Assembly (NCBI GenBank): GCA_947503655.1
Contig: CANNEP010000014.1
Span: 1-49,363, forward strand
DNA length: 49,363 nucleotides
Source of the DNA: an uncultured Microbacterium sp.
GTDB taxonomy: Bacteria > Actinomycetota > Actinomycetes > Actinomycetales > Microbacteriaceae
Direction: 5' to 3'
Part shown: positions 20,923 to 30,379 of the stretch, one piece after another
How positions within the stretch are numbered: the stretch's first letter is position 1
Layout: every line of letters begins with the position of its first letter
Program-made: the position numbers and the translations under genes
Notes under the pieces: generated by a model
What the model saw: the letters and a program-made list of their open reading frames with translations, nothing else
Told to the model about the DNA's origin: nothing
Databases searched by the model: none

Positions 20923-22467
20923 CTAGGGATCGCGTGGGGTGAGGGCTGCGGCGGCGAGGAGTTCGCGGGTGAAGGGGTGGGTGGTGTTGGCGAAGATCTC
21001 GCGGGTTTCACCCTGCTCGACAACTGCACCGTCTTTCATCACGATGAGGTCGTGGGCAAGGCCCGCGACGACGCGGAGGTCGTGGGAGATGAAGATCATG
21101 CTGAGGCCGCGCTCCTGCTGAAGTCGGCGCAACAAGTCAAGAATGCGCGCCTGAACCGACACGTCGAGTGCGCTGAGCGGCTCATCGAGCACGAGAATGC
21201 GCGGGTTCATCGCCAACGCACGCGCAATGGCGACGCGCTGCGCCTGACCGCCCGAAAGCTGACGTGGGCGACGCACCGCGACATCGGCAGGCAGATCGAC
21301 GTCAGCGAGCAGTGAATCGATCGTTGCGTCATCGGCACGACGTCCCGCTGCGCGCAGCGCCTCGGCGAGAACCCGCCGCACACTCCAGCGCGGGTTCAGC
21401 GATGCGCGCGAGTTCTGTGCCACGAGCTGGATGAGTCCGCGGCGGGGACGCCGAGCTGATTCCGTCCCGGGATTCCAGGGGCTGTCGAGCAACACAACCT
21501 GCCCGTACGTGGGCGTGAGCGAGCCCATCACGACATTCGCGACCGTGGACTTACCCGAGCCCGACTCCCCCGCAATGCCCAACGTGGTTCCGGCCCGCAA
21601 CGAAAAACTGACGTCTTCGGCGGCAACTCGCGAGCCGAACTGCACCGTCACTCCGTGCGCCTCCACCACACGCTCGCCGTGCACCGCCGCCGCATTCTCG
21701 ACAGTAAGCTGCGACGCGGCAATGAGATCGCGCGTGTACTCGTGTTGAGGTGATCGCAGTAGCGCACGAGCGTCGCCATGCTCAACCACAGCACCGTCAC
21801 GCATCACCATGACCCGGTCGGCGATGTGTGCGACGGCACTCAGATCGTGGCTCACAAAAATGATCGCGCGACCCTCGTCAGCGAGCGAACGCAGCAGGGT
21901 CAGGATGTGTCGTTGTACGGTCGCATCCAATGCGGTCGTCGGCTCATCGGCGATCAGAAGCGGCGGGTCCGCGACGAGCGCCGACGCGATCAGGGCACGC
22001 TGACGCAACCCACCCGACAACTCGTGCGGATACTGCCGAACCCGCTCTGATGGTTCCGGCATCACTACCTCGCGAAGCGCATCCAGAACGCGATCGCGGC
22101 GATCCGCGCGCGAACCGATGCCATGCACTTCAAGCGGCTCGGCAACCTCGGCACCAATGCGGCGCAACGGGTCGAGCGAACTCAGCGCGTCTTGCGACAC
22201 CAATCCAACCTGCACGCCACGCACGGCACGCCACTGGCGTTCCGTCGCGTGCGTGAGGTCGACGCCGCCGATGGCAATCGACGCGGCAGTCGTCGTCGCA
22301 GACGAGGGAGTAAGCCCCAGAAGCGCCGATACCAGGAGCGATTTACCGGCACCAGATTCACCAACGATCGCGAGAATCTCTCCCGGCTCAACGGCGAGCG
22401 AAACATCGCGAACCCGCACGACATCACCAAAACGCACGGTGAGCCCCTGCACGGCGGCGGCGGTCAT
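20923..22467 (-). CDS. Fused DppD-DppF type ABC transporter ATPase
   Basis: A 514-aa protein with two complete nucleotide-binding domains in tandem, energising an oligopeptide/nickel-type importer. Domain 1 has Walker A GESGAGKS near residue 38 and signature LSGGLRQRA; domain 2 has Walker A GESGSGKS near 300 and signature LSGGQAQRV, each with a Walker B LLIADEPT or ILVLDEPL. The fusion of DppD and DppF in one chain is common in Actinobacteria. Start at 22467 (MTAAAVQGLTVRFG) overlaps the upstream permease stop by 4 bp; the open frame to 22614 lies inside the permease gene. Last gene of a four-gene operon. Confidence 0.93.
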   Translation of the reverse strand: MTAAAVQGLTVRFGDVVRVRDVSLAVEPGEILAIVGESGAGKSLLVSALLGLTPSSATTTAASIAIGGVDLTHATERQWRAVRGVQVGLVSQDALSSLDPLRRIGAEVAEPLEVHGIGSRADRRDRVLDALREVVMPEPSERVRQYPHELSGGLRQRALIASALVADPPLLIADEPTTALDATVQRHILTLLRSLADEGRAIIFVSHDLSAVAHIADRVMVMRDGAVVEHGDARALLRSPQHEYTRDLIAASQLTVENAAAVHGERVVEAHGVTVQFGSRVAAEDVSFSLRAGTTLGIAGESGSGKSTVANVVMGSLTPTYGQVVLLDSPWNPGTESARRPRRGLIQLVAQNSRASLNPRWSVRRVLAEALRAAGRRADDATIDSLLADVDLPADVAVRRPRQLSGGQAQRVAIARALAMNPRILVLDEPLSALDVSVQARILDLLRRLQQERGLSMIFISHDLRVVAGLAHDLIVMKDGAVVEQGETREIFANTTHPFTRELLAAAALTPRDP

Positions 22468-23276
22468 GCTGCGCCCTCCTCGGTCAGGCAGCGCAAGTGG
22501 CGGCCGAGCACGCTCGTGGCGATAACGACTGCCGTGATCGCGAGGCCCGGGAACACCGCGATCCACCACGCTGTCGCGAGCTCGTTGCGGCCGCCAGAGA
22601 GCATGAGCCCCCATTCGGGCGCGGGTTCGGTGACACCGAGGCCGAGAAAGCTGAGGCCCGCTGCCGACAGAATCGCGGTGCCGACGCCGATCGTGGCGAG
22701 CACCGAAAGCCTTGCCAGCGCGGTGGGCATGACGTGCCGCGACAGCACGCGCACGGAACCAATGCCCAACAACCGCGCGGATGTCACGAACTCGGCTTGG
22801 CGGAGGCTGCGCGTGTGCACTCGGGCGAGACGGATATAGACCGGAACCACGGAGAGGGTCACAGCGAACGCGATGTTGACGGGGCCGGGGCCGAGAACCG
22901 CGACGATGATGAGCGCCAGTACGAACTCTGGCACCGCGAGCAACAGGTCAACGGCACGCATCAGGATCGCGTCGAGCCAGCGGGGTGCGAGCCCGATGAG
23001 GGTGCCGAACACGAGTCCGGCGATGAGGGCGGTTCCGGTTGCGATGAGGCCCACACCAATCGACGCTTGCGCCCCATAAATGACGCGCGTGTAGACATCG
23101 CGACCGGTTTGATCGGTGCCGAACAGGTGGTCAAGGCTCGGCGCGTGGAGGGCAACGCTCAGGTCGACCTCAAGCGGGTCGCGCTGGGTGAGCAGTTGCG
23201 GCGCGATCATCGCGACCACCACAACGGCAAGAAACACGATCGATAGCAAAGCGCTGGGCTTGCGCAGGAGCATCAT
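22464..23276 (-). CDS. DppC-type ABC transporter permease
   Basis: A 270-aa inner-membrane permease of the peptide/nickel (PepT) family. It has the N-terminal OppC-like segment, QRDPLEVDLSVALHAPSLDHLFGTDQTGRDVYTRVIYGA, which is diagnostic, and the EAA-type loop around LRQAEFVTSARLLGIGSVRVLSRHVMP. About six transmembrane helices are expected. It overlaps the DppB-type gene and the ATPase gene by 4 bp each. It would pair with the DppB-like subunit to form the channel. Confidence 0.93.
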   Translation of the reverse strand: MMLLRKPSALLSIVFLAVVVVAMIAPQLLTQRDPLEVDLSVALHAPSLDHLFGTDQTGRDVYTRVIYGAQASIGVGLIATGTALIAGLVFGTLIGLAPRWLDAILMRAVDLLLAVPEFVLALIIVAVLGPGPVNIAFAVTLSVVPVYIRLARVHTRSLRQAEFVTSARLLGIGSVRVLSRHVMPTALARLSVLATIGVGTAILSAAGLSFLGLGVTEPAPEWGLMLSGGRNELATAWWIAVFPGLAITAVVIATSVLGRHLRCLTEEGAA

Positions 23277-24241
23277 GAACGACTCCCCCTGCTGCGCAGG
23301 CGCGGGTCCAGCATCGTCATCGCAACGTCAGAGAGAATCGCGATGATCGTGAAGATCAGCGCACTCATCACGATGACGCCAGAGATGACTGGCAGGTCGC
23401 GGTTGAGGATCGCGGTGAGCGCCACGCGCCCGACGCCCTGACGGGCAAAGACGGTTTCGACGAGCACCGCCCCACCGAGGAGCGAACCGACGAGGTATCC
23501 CGCCATAGTGAGCGCGCCGAGGGAACCATGGCGCAGGGTGTGGCGGGTCAGCAACCGCACGTCGCTGGCGCCGCGGGCACGCACCGTGAAGGCGAACGGC
23601 TGGTTCTCGGCCTCTTCGACGCCGTCGCGAACAAGCTGACCGATGAGCGCGGCGCACGGCAATGCCAGGGTGAGCGCGGGCAGAATCAGCGACGCAAAAC
23701 CCCGCGCCCCGGAGACCGGAAACCATCCGAGCCCAAACGCGAAGACCGTGAGCAACAGCAGGCCGATCCAGAAGACCGGGGCGGACAGCACGATGAGTTC
23801 GGCGGTGGCCGCGACACGACGTGCACGGCGTCCGCGGGCAATGAACGTGACGGCGCCGGCGATCACGAGCGCGAACAGCAGCGCCAGCCCGGTGAGCTGG
23901 AGTGTGGAGCCGAACTGTCGACCGATGACGTCAATCACGGGCATCCGCAATTGCAGGGACTCCCCCAAATCACCGCGCATAAGCCCAGAAATGTAGGCGA
24001 CGTACTGGTTCCACAGCGGCTGCGTGAGCCCCAGCTCCTCACGAAGAGCGTCTTTTGCCTCTTCCGAGATCTGCGCTTGCGGCCCGAGCATGACCGCGAC
24101 GGGATCGCCCGGTAGAACATTCGTGATGACAAACGCGAGGGTCGCCGCAGCCCACACAATGAGAACGCCGAACAGCGCCATCACCAGGGCCCGAAGGACA
24201 CCCGTGGTGATGGCGCTGCGCGACGTTGTCATGCGACTCAT
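23273..24241 (-). CDS. DppB-type ABC transporter permease
   Basis: A 322-aa permease, partner of the DppC-type protein. The N-terminal VLPGDPVAVMLGPQAQISEEAKDALREELGL followed by PLWNQYVAYISGLMRGDLGES is typical of DppB/OppB. The EAA-type loop appears as DGVEEAENQPFAFTVRARGASDVRLLTRHTL. Six or so transmembrane helices are visible. The gene begins 24 bp after the binding-protein stop and overlaps the next permease by 4 bp. Confidence 0.93.
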   Translation of the reverse strand: MSRMTTSRSAITTGVLRALVMALFGVLIVWAAATLAFVITNVLPGDPVAVMLGPQAQISEEAKDALREELGLTQPLWNQYVAYISGLMRGDLGESLQLRMPVIDVIGRQFGSTLQLTGLALLFALVIAGAVTFIARGRRARRVAATAELIVLSAPVFWIGLLLLTVFAFGLGWFPVSGARGFASLILPALTLALPCAALIGQLVRDGVEEAENQPFAFTVRARGASDVRLLTRHTLRHGSLGALTMAGYLVGSLLGGAVLVETVFARQGVGRVALTAILNRDLPVISGVIVMSALIFTIIAILSDVAMTMLDPRLRSRGSRS

Positions 24242-24265
24242 TCTGGCGCGCCGAAGCGCGATGGC

Positions 24266-25891
24266 TTACTTGTCGAGCTTGACGTCGTAGAACAGCGGAC
24301 GACCGTAGACGTCAAACGCCAGACCGTCGACCGAGCCATCAACTGCTGAGATCAGCGCGGGCACGTAGATCGGAATGATCGCGTTGTCGGCAGCGTTCCA
24401 CTGCTGCAGCGCGGTGTAGTACCCGTTGCGCTCGTCGGTGTCGCTCGAGGCAATGGCCTTCTCGAGAAGGGCATCAACCTCGGGGTTGCTGACCTGGGAA
24501 GCGTTCTGGAATCCGTCGGTGTGCAGGTGGCTGCGCAGCAGGTCGGAGTCTGGGCCAGAGAAACTCCAGTCGGTGATGTCGAACGTCTTCGGGCCGTACT
24601 GCTCGTTGTAGGCGGCCGGCTCCAGCTCTTCACGAATCAGCTCGACGCCGATCTTCTTCAGGTCTGCCTGAAACGCGACACCAAGTGCCTTGTTTTCGTC
24701 AGCGATCGGGGTCCATGCGATCCAACGCACCGACAGGCGCTTGCCGTCCTTCGTGCGGTAGCCATCGGCGTCGAGCGTCGTCCAACCGGCTTCGTCGAGA
24801 AGCGCTTCGGCGGCTGCCGGGTCAAACGCCCATGTGCTCTCCAGCGACGCGTCATAGCCCGGGCTCGAGGGGCTGAGAATGCTCCACGCCCGCTCAAACT
24901 GACCATCGAAGATCGTGTCAACGGCAGTGTCGATGTCGATACCCAGCGAAATCGCCTGGCGCACCTTCTGGTCAGCAAGCACACCGTACTTCTCGTTGAG
25001 GTACAGCGAGTACGGCAGACCCGGAACCGGCTTCGATTCGATCGTGGCACCCTCATCGACGGAACCAACAGCGCTCGGCGGCAGATCACTGACGAGCTGC
25101 GCCTCGCCCGAGTTCAGCATGCCGGTACGCACGCTCGACTCCAAGACCAGCGCAACACGAAGGGTGTCGATGCTCGGAGCTTCCTGGCCCTGCGGGCCCC
25201 ACTTGTAGTCGTCGTTGCGGGTGTAAACGATCTCCTGGTTCGGAATGAACTCGCTCAGCACGAAGGGACCCGTACCAATGTTCACACCGGGCGCACCCGC
25301 CTTCAGCTTCTCGGTTCCGGCTTCCAGCGCCTTGGTGGAGTAGAAGCCCAGCAGCGGGGTGCTGGCCGCGGAGAGGAAGGGTGCGTACGGCTGGGTGAAC
25401 TTCACTTCGACGGTGTACTCGTCGATGACCTCGGTGCCGGCATACCACTCGCCACCAATCATGCTGGCGGCCTGCGCCGACTTCGTCTCGGGGTCAACGA
25501 TGTGCTCGAAGTTGGCCTTGACCGACTCCGCGGTGAACTTCTCACCATCGTGGAAGGTCACATCATCACGCAGCGTGAACGTGTACGTCAGGCCGTCTTC
25601 TGAGACGGTCCATTCCTTCGCAAGCCACGGCGAGAACGAGCCGTCGGCGTTTTGCCACACCAGCGAGTCCAGAATCTGACGCTGCACCATCGAGCTCACG
25701 TCCATCTGGCTCGTATGCGGGTCCATGTGGCTATCGGAGAGGTTGGCACCCTCAATTGCCCACACAACTTCGCCGCCCTCAGCGGTGTTGCCCCCAGCGG
25801 GCGCGTCAGTGGCGCAAGCGCTGAGTGTGAGTCCGAACACGGAAACGGCCGCGGTCAGCAGAAGAGCGCGGCGGGCACGACGAAAAGACAT
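24266..25891 (-). CDS. Peptide-type ABC transporter substrate-binding lipoprotein
   Basis: A 541-aa family 5 extracellular solute-binding protein that delivers peptides or a similar ligand to the DppBC channel. The N-terminus is a lipoprotein signal, basic MSFRRARR then a hydrophobic stretch ending in LSACAT, so Cys near residue 25 should be lipidated. Family markers include LAKEWTVSEDGLTYTFTLRDDVTFHDGEKFTAESVKANFEHI. The ligand cannot be read from sequence. Start at 25891 follows AAAGGA; an in-frame ATG at 25924 adds 11 residues ahead of the signal and is not preferred. First gene of the four-gene transport operon. Confidence 0.93.
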   Translation of the reverse strand: MSFRRARRALLLTAAVSVFGLTLSACATDAPAGGNTAEGGEVVWAIEGANLSDSHMDPHTSQMDVSSMVQRQILDSLVWQNADGSFSPWLAKEWTVSEDGLTYTFTLRDDVTFHDGEKFTAESVKANFEHIVDPETKSAQAASMIGGEWYAGTEVIDEYTVEVKFTQPYAPFLSAASTPLLGFYSTKALEAGTEKLKAGAPGVNIGTGPFVLSEFIPNQEIVYTRNDDYKWGPQGQEAPSIDTLRVALVLESSVRTGMLNSGEAQLVSDLPPSAVGSVDEGATIESKPVPGLPYSLYLNEKYGVLADQKVRQAISLGIDIDTAVDTIFDGQFERAWSILSPSSPGYDASLESTWAFDPAAAEALLDEAGWTTLDADGYRTKDGKRLSVRWIAWTPIADENKALGVAFQADLKKIGVELIREELEPAAYNEQYGPKTFDITDWSFSGPDSDLLRSHLHTDGFQNASQVSNPEVDALLEKAIASSDTDERNGYYTALQQWNAADNAIIPIYVPALISAVDGSVDGLAFDVYGRPLFYDVKLDK

Positions 25892-25930
25892 AGGAATCCT
25901 TTGCGGAAGGAGCGGGATACCCAAAGCCTA

Positions 25931-25943
25931 GCGCCATTTGGCG
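25931..25943. promoter_or_regulatory. Palindrome and -10-like site upstream of the peptide ABC operon
   Basis: CGCCA-TT-TGGCG (25932-25943) overlaps the edge of a -10-like TAGGCT read on the minus strand (25926-25931 region). It sits about 40 bp before the binding-protein start, where an operator would be expected. No cognate regulator is adjacent. Confidence 0.3.
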
Positions 25944-25967
25944 TTGTTAGACGCCGTTCACAAAGTG

Positions 25968-26747
25968 CTATAGCAGTGATAGGAGGTTGCCGACAGCAGC
26001 ATTACCGTCACCATGTACCGCGGCAATCGCGTCGATTGATCGCATGAGCGATGACGCCACGATCATGCTGGAACGCGGCTGCGCCGGGGAAGGCACGTTG
26101 GAGACTTCGAAGCGAGCGGAACCAGCAGTGCCGGTCGCCGTGATGAGGTGCGTCGTGCTGATGGCGGCCGGGTCAGCAATCATTTCGGCGGTCGTACGCC
26201 CCCAGGCGTTTGCCGCGAGCGTGACGGCAACGGCCACGTTGGCAGATCGCGGGAATAGCGCGGCGACATGCTCCGCGGTTCCGGATGCCACGACGATGCG
26301 CTCGGCGCCGGCACGAAGCCGGGCGACGAGGTCGTCGTCCATCCACGGCTGGATCAACGTTGCGGGGAGCTTGCTTGAGGCAATGTGTGCCGCCGTGACT
26401 TCGCCGCTCAGCGCCAACGCACGTACGTGGTCGAGGCCGCCGACGGCGCCGCTCGCGACGAGCACGCAGCCCGGCGCCCGCTCAAGCCGGGCGCGCACGT
26501 CAGCATCGGCGAGACCACCCACACTCGCGATCAGTGCGGTGGTTCCCCCCTCGACTGCAGGCAGCACACGCGCACTGACCGCGCCAGGCGCGGCAACTTC
26601 AACCAGCAGGTCGTATTCGGTGACCGCAGGAATCTCATCAGCGCGCCCGATGGTTCCGGCGACCACGTAGTTGGGGCGCTGCGCGATCGCCGCTGTCAGC
26701 AGGCTCGCGAGGTTGCCGTTACCGAGAAGCACAATGCGAAACACCAT
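25968..26747 (-). CDS. Putative L-aspartate dehydrogenase, NadX family
   Basis: A 259-aa NAD(P)-binding protein. The Rossmann motif is VLLGNGNLASLL (residues 6-17), followed by a DUF108-type core: LLVEVAAPGAV, CVLVASGAVGGLDHVRAL and SSKLPATLIQP. The C-terminal STTHLITATGTAGSARFEVSN holds the family histidine. NadX enzymes oxidise aspartate to iminoaspartate for NAD synthesis, though relatives have other roles. No nadA or nadC is next to it, so the assignment to NAD synthesis is by family only. It lies 76 bp upstream of the peptide-transport operon on the same strand and is divergent from the next gene by 54 bp. Confidence 0.75.
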   Translation of the reverse strand: MVFRIVLLGNGNLASLLTAAIAQRPNYVVAGTIGRADEIPAVTEYDLLVEVAAPGAVSARVLPAVEGGTTALIASVGGLADADVRARLERAPGCVLVASGAVGGLDHVRALALSGEVTAAHIASSKLPATLIQPWMDDDLVARLRAGAERIVVASGTAEHVAALFPRSANVAVAVTLAANAWGRTTAEMIADPAAISTTHLITATGTAGSARFEVSNVPSPAQPRSSMIVASSLMRSIDAIAAVHGDGNAAVGNLLSLL

Positions 26748-26801
26748 GCAAAAAGCCTAGGCCGTGAGCGCGCTGTCAGCGGCGACGGGTACCGTGGCCT
26801 G

Positions 26802-27455
26802 GTGGCTCAACGTTCGTCTCTCACTCCCCCGCGTTCCGATTCTCCTGACCTGCCGAACAGGTTTGATGAGGCCACAGCGTTGCGCCCCCACGGACTCTTT
26901 GAAGGCGTGGAGTTCGCGACGCTCGAGGATGCCGACGGAACCAGCAGCACTGTTCGTGAGTCCGTGTTGCGTGGCGTGAGCTGCGACACCCTGGTGCTCA
27001 AGTTTGCCGACATCACCGACGTTGAGTTTCGTGACCTGCGCGTCGCATCGTTACAACTGCGAGGTGCCCACCTCGGTCGCGTACGGTTCGTCGGTGGCCG
27101 CATCGGCACCCTTGATCTCACTGAAGCCGGGCTCGACGCCGTCGTCTTCGATGGCGTGCGCATCGACTACCTGACGCTGGGCCGAGCATCGGTACGCGAC
27201 GTTGATGTTCGATACTGCCGCATTGACACGCTCGATATGCCCGTGGCAAAGCTCAACCGTGTGCGTTTTGTCGAGAGCACGGCTGGCGAACTCGACCCGC
27301 GCGTGAGCACCGCCCAACACGTTGATCTGCGCGGCCTCGACTTCGCCCGCGTCACCGACATGGCGGCACTGCGGGGCATGACGATCTCAGTCGAGCAGGC
27401 GCAGAACGCCGCCGTCGCACTTGCTACGGCGGCCGGTATTCGCGTCGCAGAGTAG
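26802..27455 (+). CDS. Pentapeptide-repeat-like beta-helix protein
   Basis: A 217-aa protein with a run of short alternating hydrophobic repeats from about residue 35 to 175 (for example ATLEDADGTSSTV, ADITDVEFRDLRV, QLRGAHLGRVRFVG, VVFDGVRIDYLTL), the pattern of a right-handed quadrilateral beta-helix. Some repeats follow A(D/N)LXX only loosely. No enzymatic motif, signal peptide or membrane helix is seen. Pentapeptide proteins include DNA-gyrase-protecting mimics, but that role cannot be inferred here. The start is GTG at 26802 with a weak GGGTACCGTGG upstream; other starts are possible. Confidence 0.7.
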   Translation: MAQRSSLTPPRSDSPDLPNRFDEATALRPHGLFEGVEFATLEDADGTSSTVRESVLRGVSCDTLVLKFADITDVEFRDLRVASLQLRGAHLGRVRFVGGRIGTLDLTEAGLDAVVFDGVRIDYLTLGRASVRDVDVRYCRIDTLDMPVAKLNRVRFVESTAGELDPRVSTAQHVDLRGLDFARVTDMAALRGMTISVEQAQNAAVALATAAGIRVAE

Positions 27456-27569
27456 CCGCCCGCCGGGGTGCGTGCGTGGGCCGACCGGTGGTGCAAGCGC
27501 TGGTATCCTGGAGGTCAGTTCACATCAGGCACGCTCACACGGTGCCGCCTATATCGCTTGGAGATGCCC

Positions 27570-30164
27570 ATGGCTGACGCGCACATTCCTGACAAGCCCG
27601 CCCTCGAAGGTCTCGAAGCGAAATGGGGTGAGACGTGGGAGCAGGCTGGCGTCTACCGCTTTGACCGCACCGCCGCCGTGCAGAACGGCCGCGACAGCGT
27701 CTTCTCCATTGACACCCCGCCGCCCACCGCGTCGGGCAGCCTGCACATTGGCCACGTGTTCTCGTTCACGCACACTGACGTGAAGGCACGTTTTGAGCGC
27801 ATGCAGGGCAAGAACGTCTTCTACCCGATGGGTTGGGATGACAACGGTCTGCCGACTGAGCGCCGCGTGCAGAACTTCTACGGCGTGCGCTGTGACCCGT
27901 CGCTGCCGTACGAGGCTGACTTTGAGCCGCCGTTCCGTGGTGGCGACAACAAGTCGTCGAAGGCCGCAGACCAGAAGCCGATCAGCCGCCGTAACTTCAT
28001 TGAGCTCTGCGAAGAGCTGACGATCGAAGACGAGAAGCAGTTCGAATCGCTCTTCCGTCAGGTTGGCCTCAGCGTCGACTGGACGCAGACCTACCGCACC
28101 ATTTCCGATGACACGATTCGCACGTCGCAGCTTGCGTTCCTCAAGAACCTCGAGCGCGGCGAGGCCTACCAAGACCTCGCGCCGACGCTGTGGGACGTTG
28201 ACTTCCGTTCTGCCATCGCGCAGGCCGAGCTCGAAGACCGCGATCAGCAGGCGTCGTTCCACAAGATCGCGTTCCACAGCCCCGCCGGTGACATCGTGAT
28301 TGAATCCACGCGCCCGGAGCTTCTCCCCGCGTGTATCGCCCTGGTCGCTCACCCCGACGACGAGCGCTACCAGCCGTTCTTCGGCACCACCGTGCGCTCC
28401 CCGTTCTTCGATGTCGAGGTTCCGGTGCTCCCCCACCACCTGGCGAAGCAGGACAAGGGTTCGGGTATCGCCATGGTGTGTACCTTCGGTGACATCACCG
28501 ACATCATTTGGTGGCGCGAGCTGCGCACCACCGACGGTGAGGGCCTGCCCAACCGCACCGTGCTCGGCCTGGACGGTCGCTTCCTCCCTGACGCTCCCGC
28601 TGGCATCGAGTCGACAGAGGCCATCGCGTTCTACACCGAGCAGGTTGCCGGCAAGACGGTCTTCTCAGGCCGCAAGGCGATCGTGGAGAAGCTGCTCGAG
28701 ACCGGTGAAATGCTTGAGGTTTCGAAGCCCTTCACGCACCCCGTGAAGTTCTTCGAAAAGGGTGACCGCCCGCTCGAGATCGTGTCGACGCGCCAGTGGT
28801 ACCTGCGCAACGGCGCCCGCGACACCGAACTGCGTGACCGCCTGATCGAGCTCGGCAAGGAGCTCAACTGGCACCCCGACTTCATGCGCGTGCGCTACGA
28901 AAACTGGGTTGGTGGCCTGACCGGTGACTGGCTCGTTTCGCGCCAGCGCTTCTTCGGTGTGCCGATTCCGGTGTGGTACGGCCTCGACGAAAACGGCGAG
29001 CGCGACTACGACCGCGTCATCACGCCCGACCTCGGTCAGCTTCCGGTTGACCCGTCGAGCGATGCTCCCGCGGGCTACGACGAGAGCCTGCGTGGCAAGC
29101 CGAACGGCTTCGAGGGCGAAATCGACATTTTCGACACCTGGGCAACCTCGTCGCTCACCCCGCAGCTTGCTGGTGGTTGGGAGCGCGACGACGAACTGTG
29201 GAACCTCGTGGCACCGTTTGATCTGCGCCCGCAGGGTCAAGACATCATCCGCACGTGGCTCTTCTCGACGATGCTGCGTTCGGCGCTGCAGGACGGCCGC
29301 GCGCCGTGGTCTGACGCCGCTATTTCCGGCTTCATCGTTGACCCTGACCGCAAGAAGATGTCGAAGTCGAAGGGCAACGTTGTGACCCCGGCTGACATCC
29401 TCAACCAGCACGGGACCGACGCGGTCCGCTATTGGGCGGCTTCCAGCCGCCTGGGCGCTGACGCCGCGTTTGACCCGCAGAACCCGACGCAGGTGAAGAT
29501 CGGTCGCCGCTTGGCGATCAAGGTTCTCAACGCGGCGAAGTTCGTGCTGTCGTTCGGCGACGCCGCTGAAGAGTCGGTCACCGAAGCACTCGACCTGTCG
29601 ATGCTGGCAACGCTCGACGGCGTTATCGCCGAGGCCACGAAGGCGCTGCAGGCTTACGACCATGCGCGTGCGCTGGAAGTCACCGAGAGCTTCTTCTGGG
29701 TGTTCTGCGACGACTACCTCGAGCTCGTCAAGGAGCGCGCGTACGCGGGCGGCGCCGAGGGCGCTTCGGCCGTGGCCGCACTGCGCATCGCGCTGTCGAC
29801 ACTGCTGCGCCTGCTGGCCCCGGTGCTCGCGTTTGCCGCGGAAGAGGCCTGGTCGTGGTTCAACGAGGGTTCGGTTCACGCCACCGCCTGGCCGGTTTCG
29901 CGTGAGACCGCTGGCGACCCGACCGTTCTTGAGACGGCATCGGCTGCCCTGATCGGTATTCGCCGCGCGAAGACCGAGGCTAAGGCATCGCAGAAGACCG
30001 CGGTTGACCGCGCTGTCATCGCGGCTCCCGCGGCAACGCTTCCCGCACTGCAAGCAGCGGCCGCTGACCTCAGCGCTGTCGGACGTATCGCGCAGCTTGA
30101 CGTGGTCGAAGGCGAAGAACTCGCCGTCGTCTCGATCGAGCTGGCACCGGCGGAAGACGCGTAA
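27570..30164 (+). CDS. valS: Valyl-tRNA synthetase
   Basis: An 864-aa class I synthetase. TASGSLHIGHVFSFTHTD carries HIGH near residue 52, and KKMSKSKGN is near 595. The editing domain and the C-terminal anticodon domain (FFWVFCDDYLELVKERAY) are present. Start at 27570 has TTGGAG six nt upstream; an ATG at 27564 directly abuts that site and is less likely. A -10-like TATCCT lies near 27502. Bacterial ValRS commonly ends in a coiled coil; here the chain is rather short and ends in an Ala-rich segment. The stop overlaps the start of a small ORF by one base. Confidence 0.97.
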   Translation: MADAHIPDKPALEGLEAKWGETWEQAGVYRFDRTAAVQNGRDSVFSIDTPPPTASGSLHIGHVFSFTHTDVKARFERMQGKNVFYPMGWDDNGLPTERRVQNFYGVRCDPSLPYEADFEPPFRGGDNKSSKAADQKPISRRNFIELCEELTIEDEKQFESLFRQVGLSVDWTQTYRTISDDTIRTSQLAFLKNLERGEAYQDLAPTLWDVDFRSAIAQAELEDRDQQASFHKIAFHSPAGDIVIESTRPELLPACIALVAHPDDERYQPFFGTTVRSPFFDVEVPVLPHHLAKQDKGSGIAMVCTFGDITDIIWWRELRTTDGEGLPNRTVLGLDGRFLPDAPAGIESTEAIAFYTEQVAGKTVFSGRKAIVEKLLETGEMLEVSKPFTHPVKFFEKGDRPLEIVSTRQWYLRNGARDTELRDRLIELGKELNWHPDFMRVRYENWVGGLTGDWLVSRQRFFGVPIPVWYGLDENGERDYDRVITPDLGQLPVDPSSDAPAGYDESLRGKPNGFEGEIDIFDTWATSSLTPQLAGGWERDDELWNLVAPFDLRPQGQDIIRTWLFSTMLRSALQDGRAPWSDAAISGFIVDPDRKKMSKSKGNVVTPADILNQHGTDAVRYWAASSRLGADAAFDPQNPTQVKIGRRLAIKVLNAAKFVLSFGDAAEESVTEALDLSMLATLDGVIAEATKALQAYDHARALEVTESFFWVFCDDYLELVKERAYAGGAEGASAVAALRIALSTLLRLLAPVLAFAAEEAWSWFNEGSVHATAWPVSRETAGDPTVLETASAALIGIRRAKTEAKASQKTAVDRAVIAAPAATLPALQAAAADLSAVGRIAQLDVVEGEELAVVSIELAPAEDA

Positions 30165-30379
30165 TGCAACTCGGCACGCGTTGGGCGTCAGGCTCGGAAC
30201 CACCCCGTTCCGTTCCTGACGCCCTGCGCGGCGCCATCTCTGCGGTCGACGCTGATGCGCCGGCCGGGGCGATGTGGACGCTGACGTGGCTTGAGGGCCG
30301 CCCGTGCGCTGAAATCGACAGCGGCTACGAAGTGCTGATCACCGCTGATGACGAGGTCATCACGCAACCCTGGAGCTAG
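30164..30379 (+). CDS. Small protein coupled to valS, hypothetical
   Basis: A 71-aa soluble protein starting in a TAATG overlap with the valS stop, so it is translationally coupled. The C-terminal half (MWTLTWLEGRPCAEIDSGYEVLITADDEVITQP) looks like a compact beta-strand fold; the N-terminal half is Ala/Asp/Pro-rich. I recognise no family. Its end touches the 3' end of the MFS remnant on the other strand with no spacer. Confidence 0.6.
   Translation: MQLGTRWASGSEPPRSVPDALRGAISAVDADAPAGAMWTLTWLEGRPCAEIDSGYEVLITADDEVITQPWS

Noticed and set aside
28665..30203. 512-codon minus-strand frame opposite valS
   Set aside because: Arg-rich antisense shadow of a long conserved valS frame; no domain seen.
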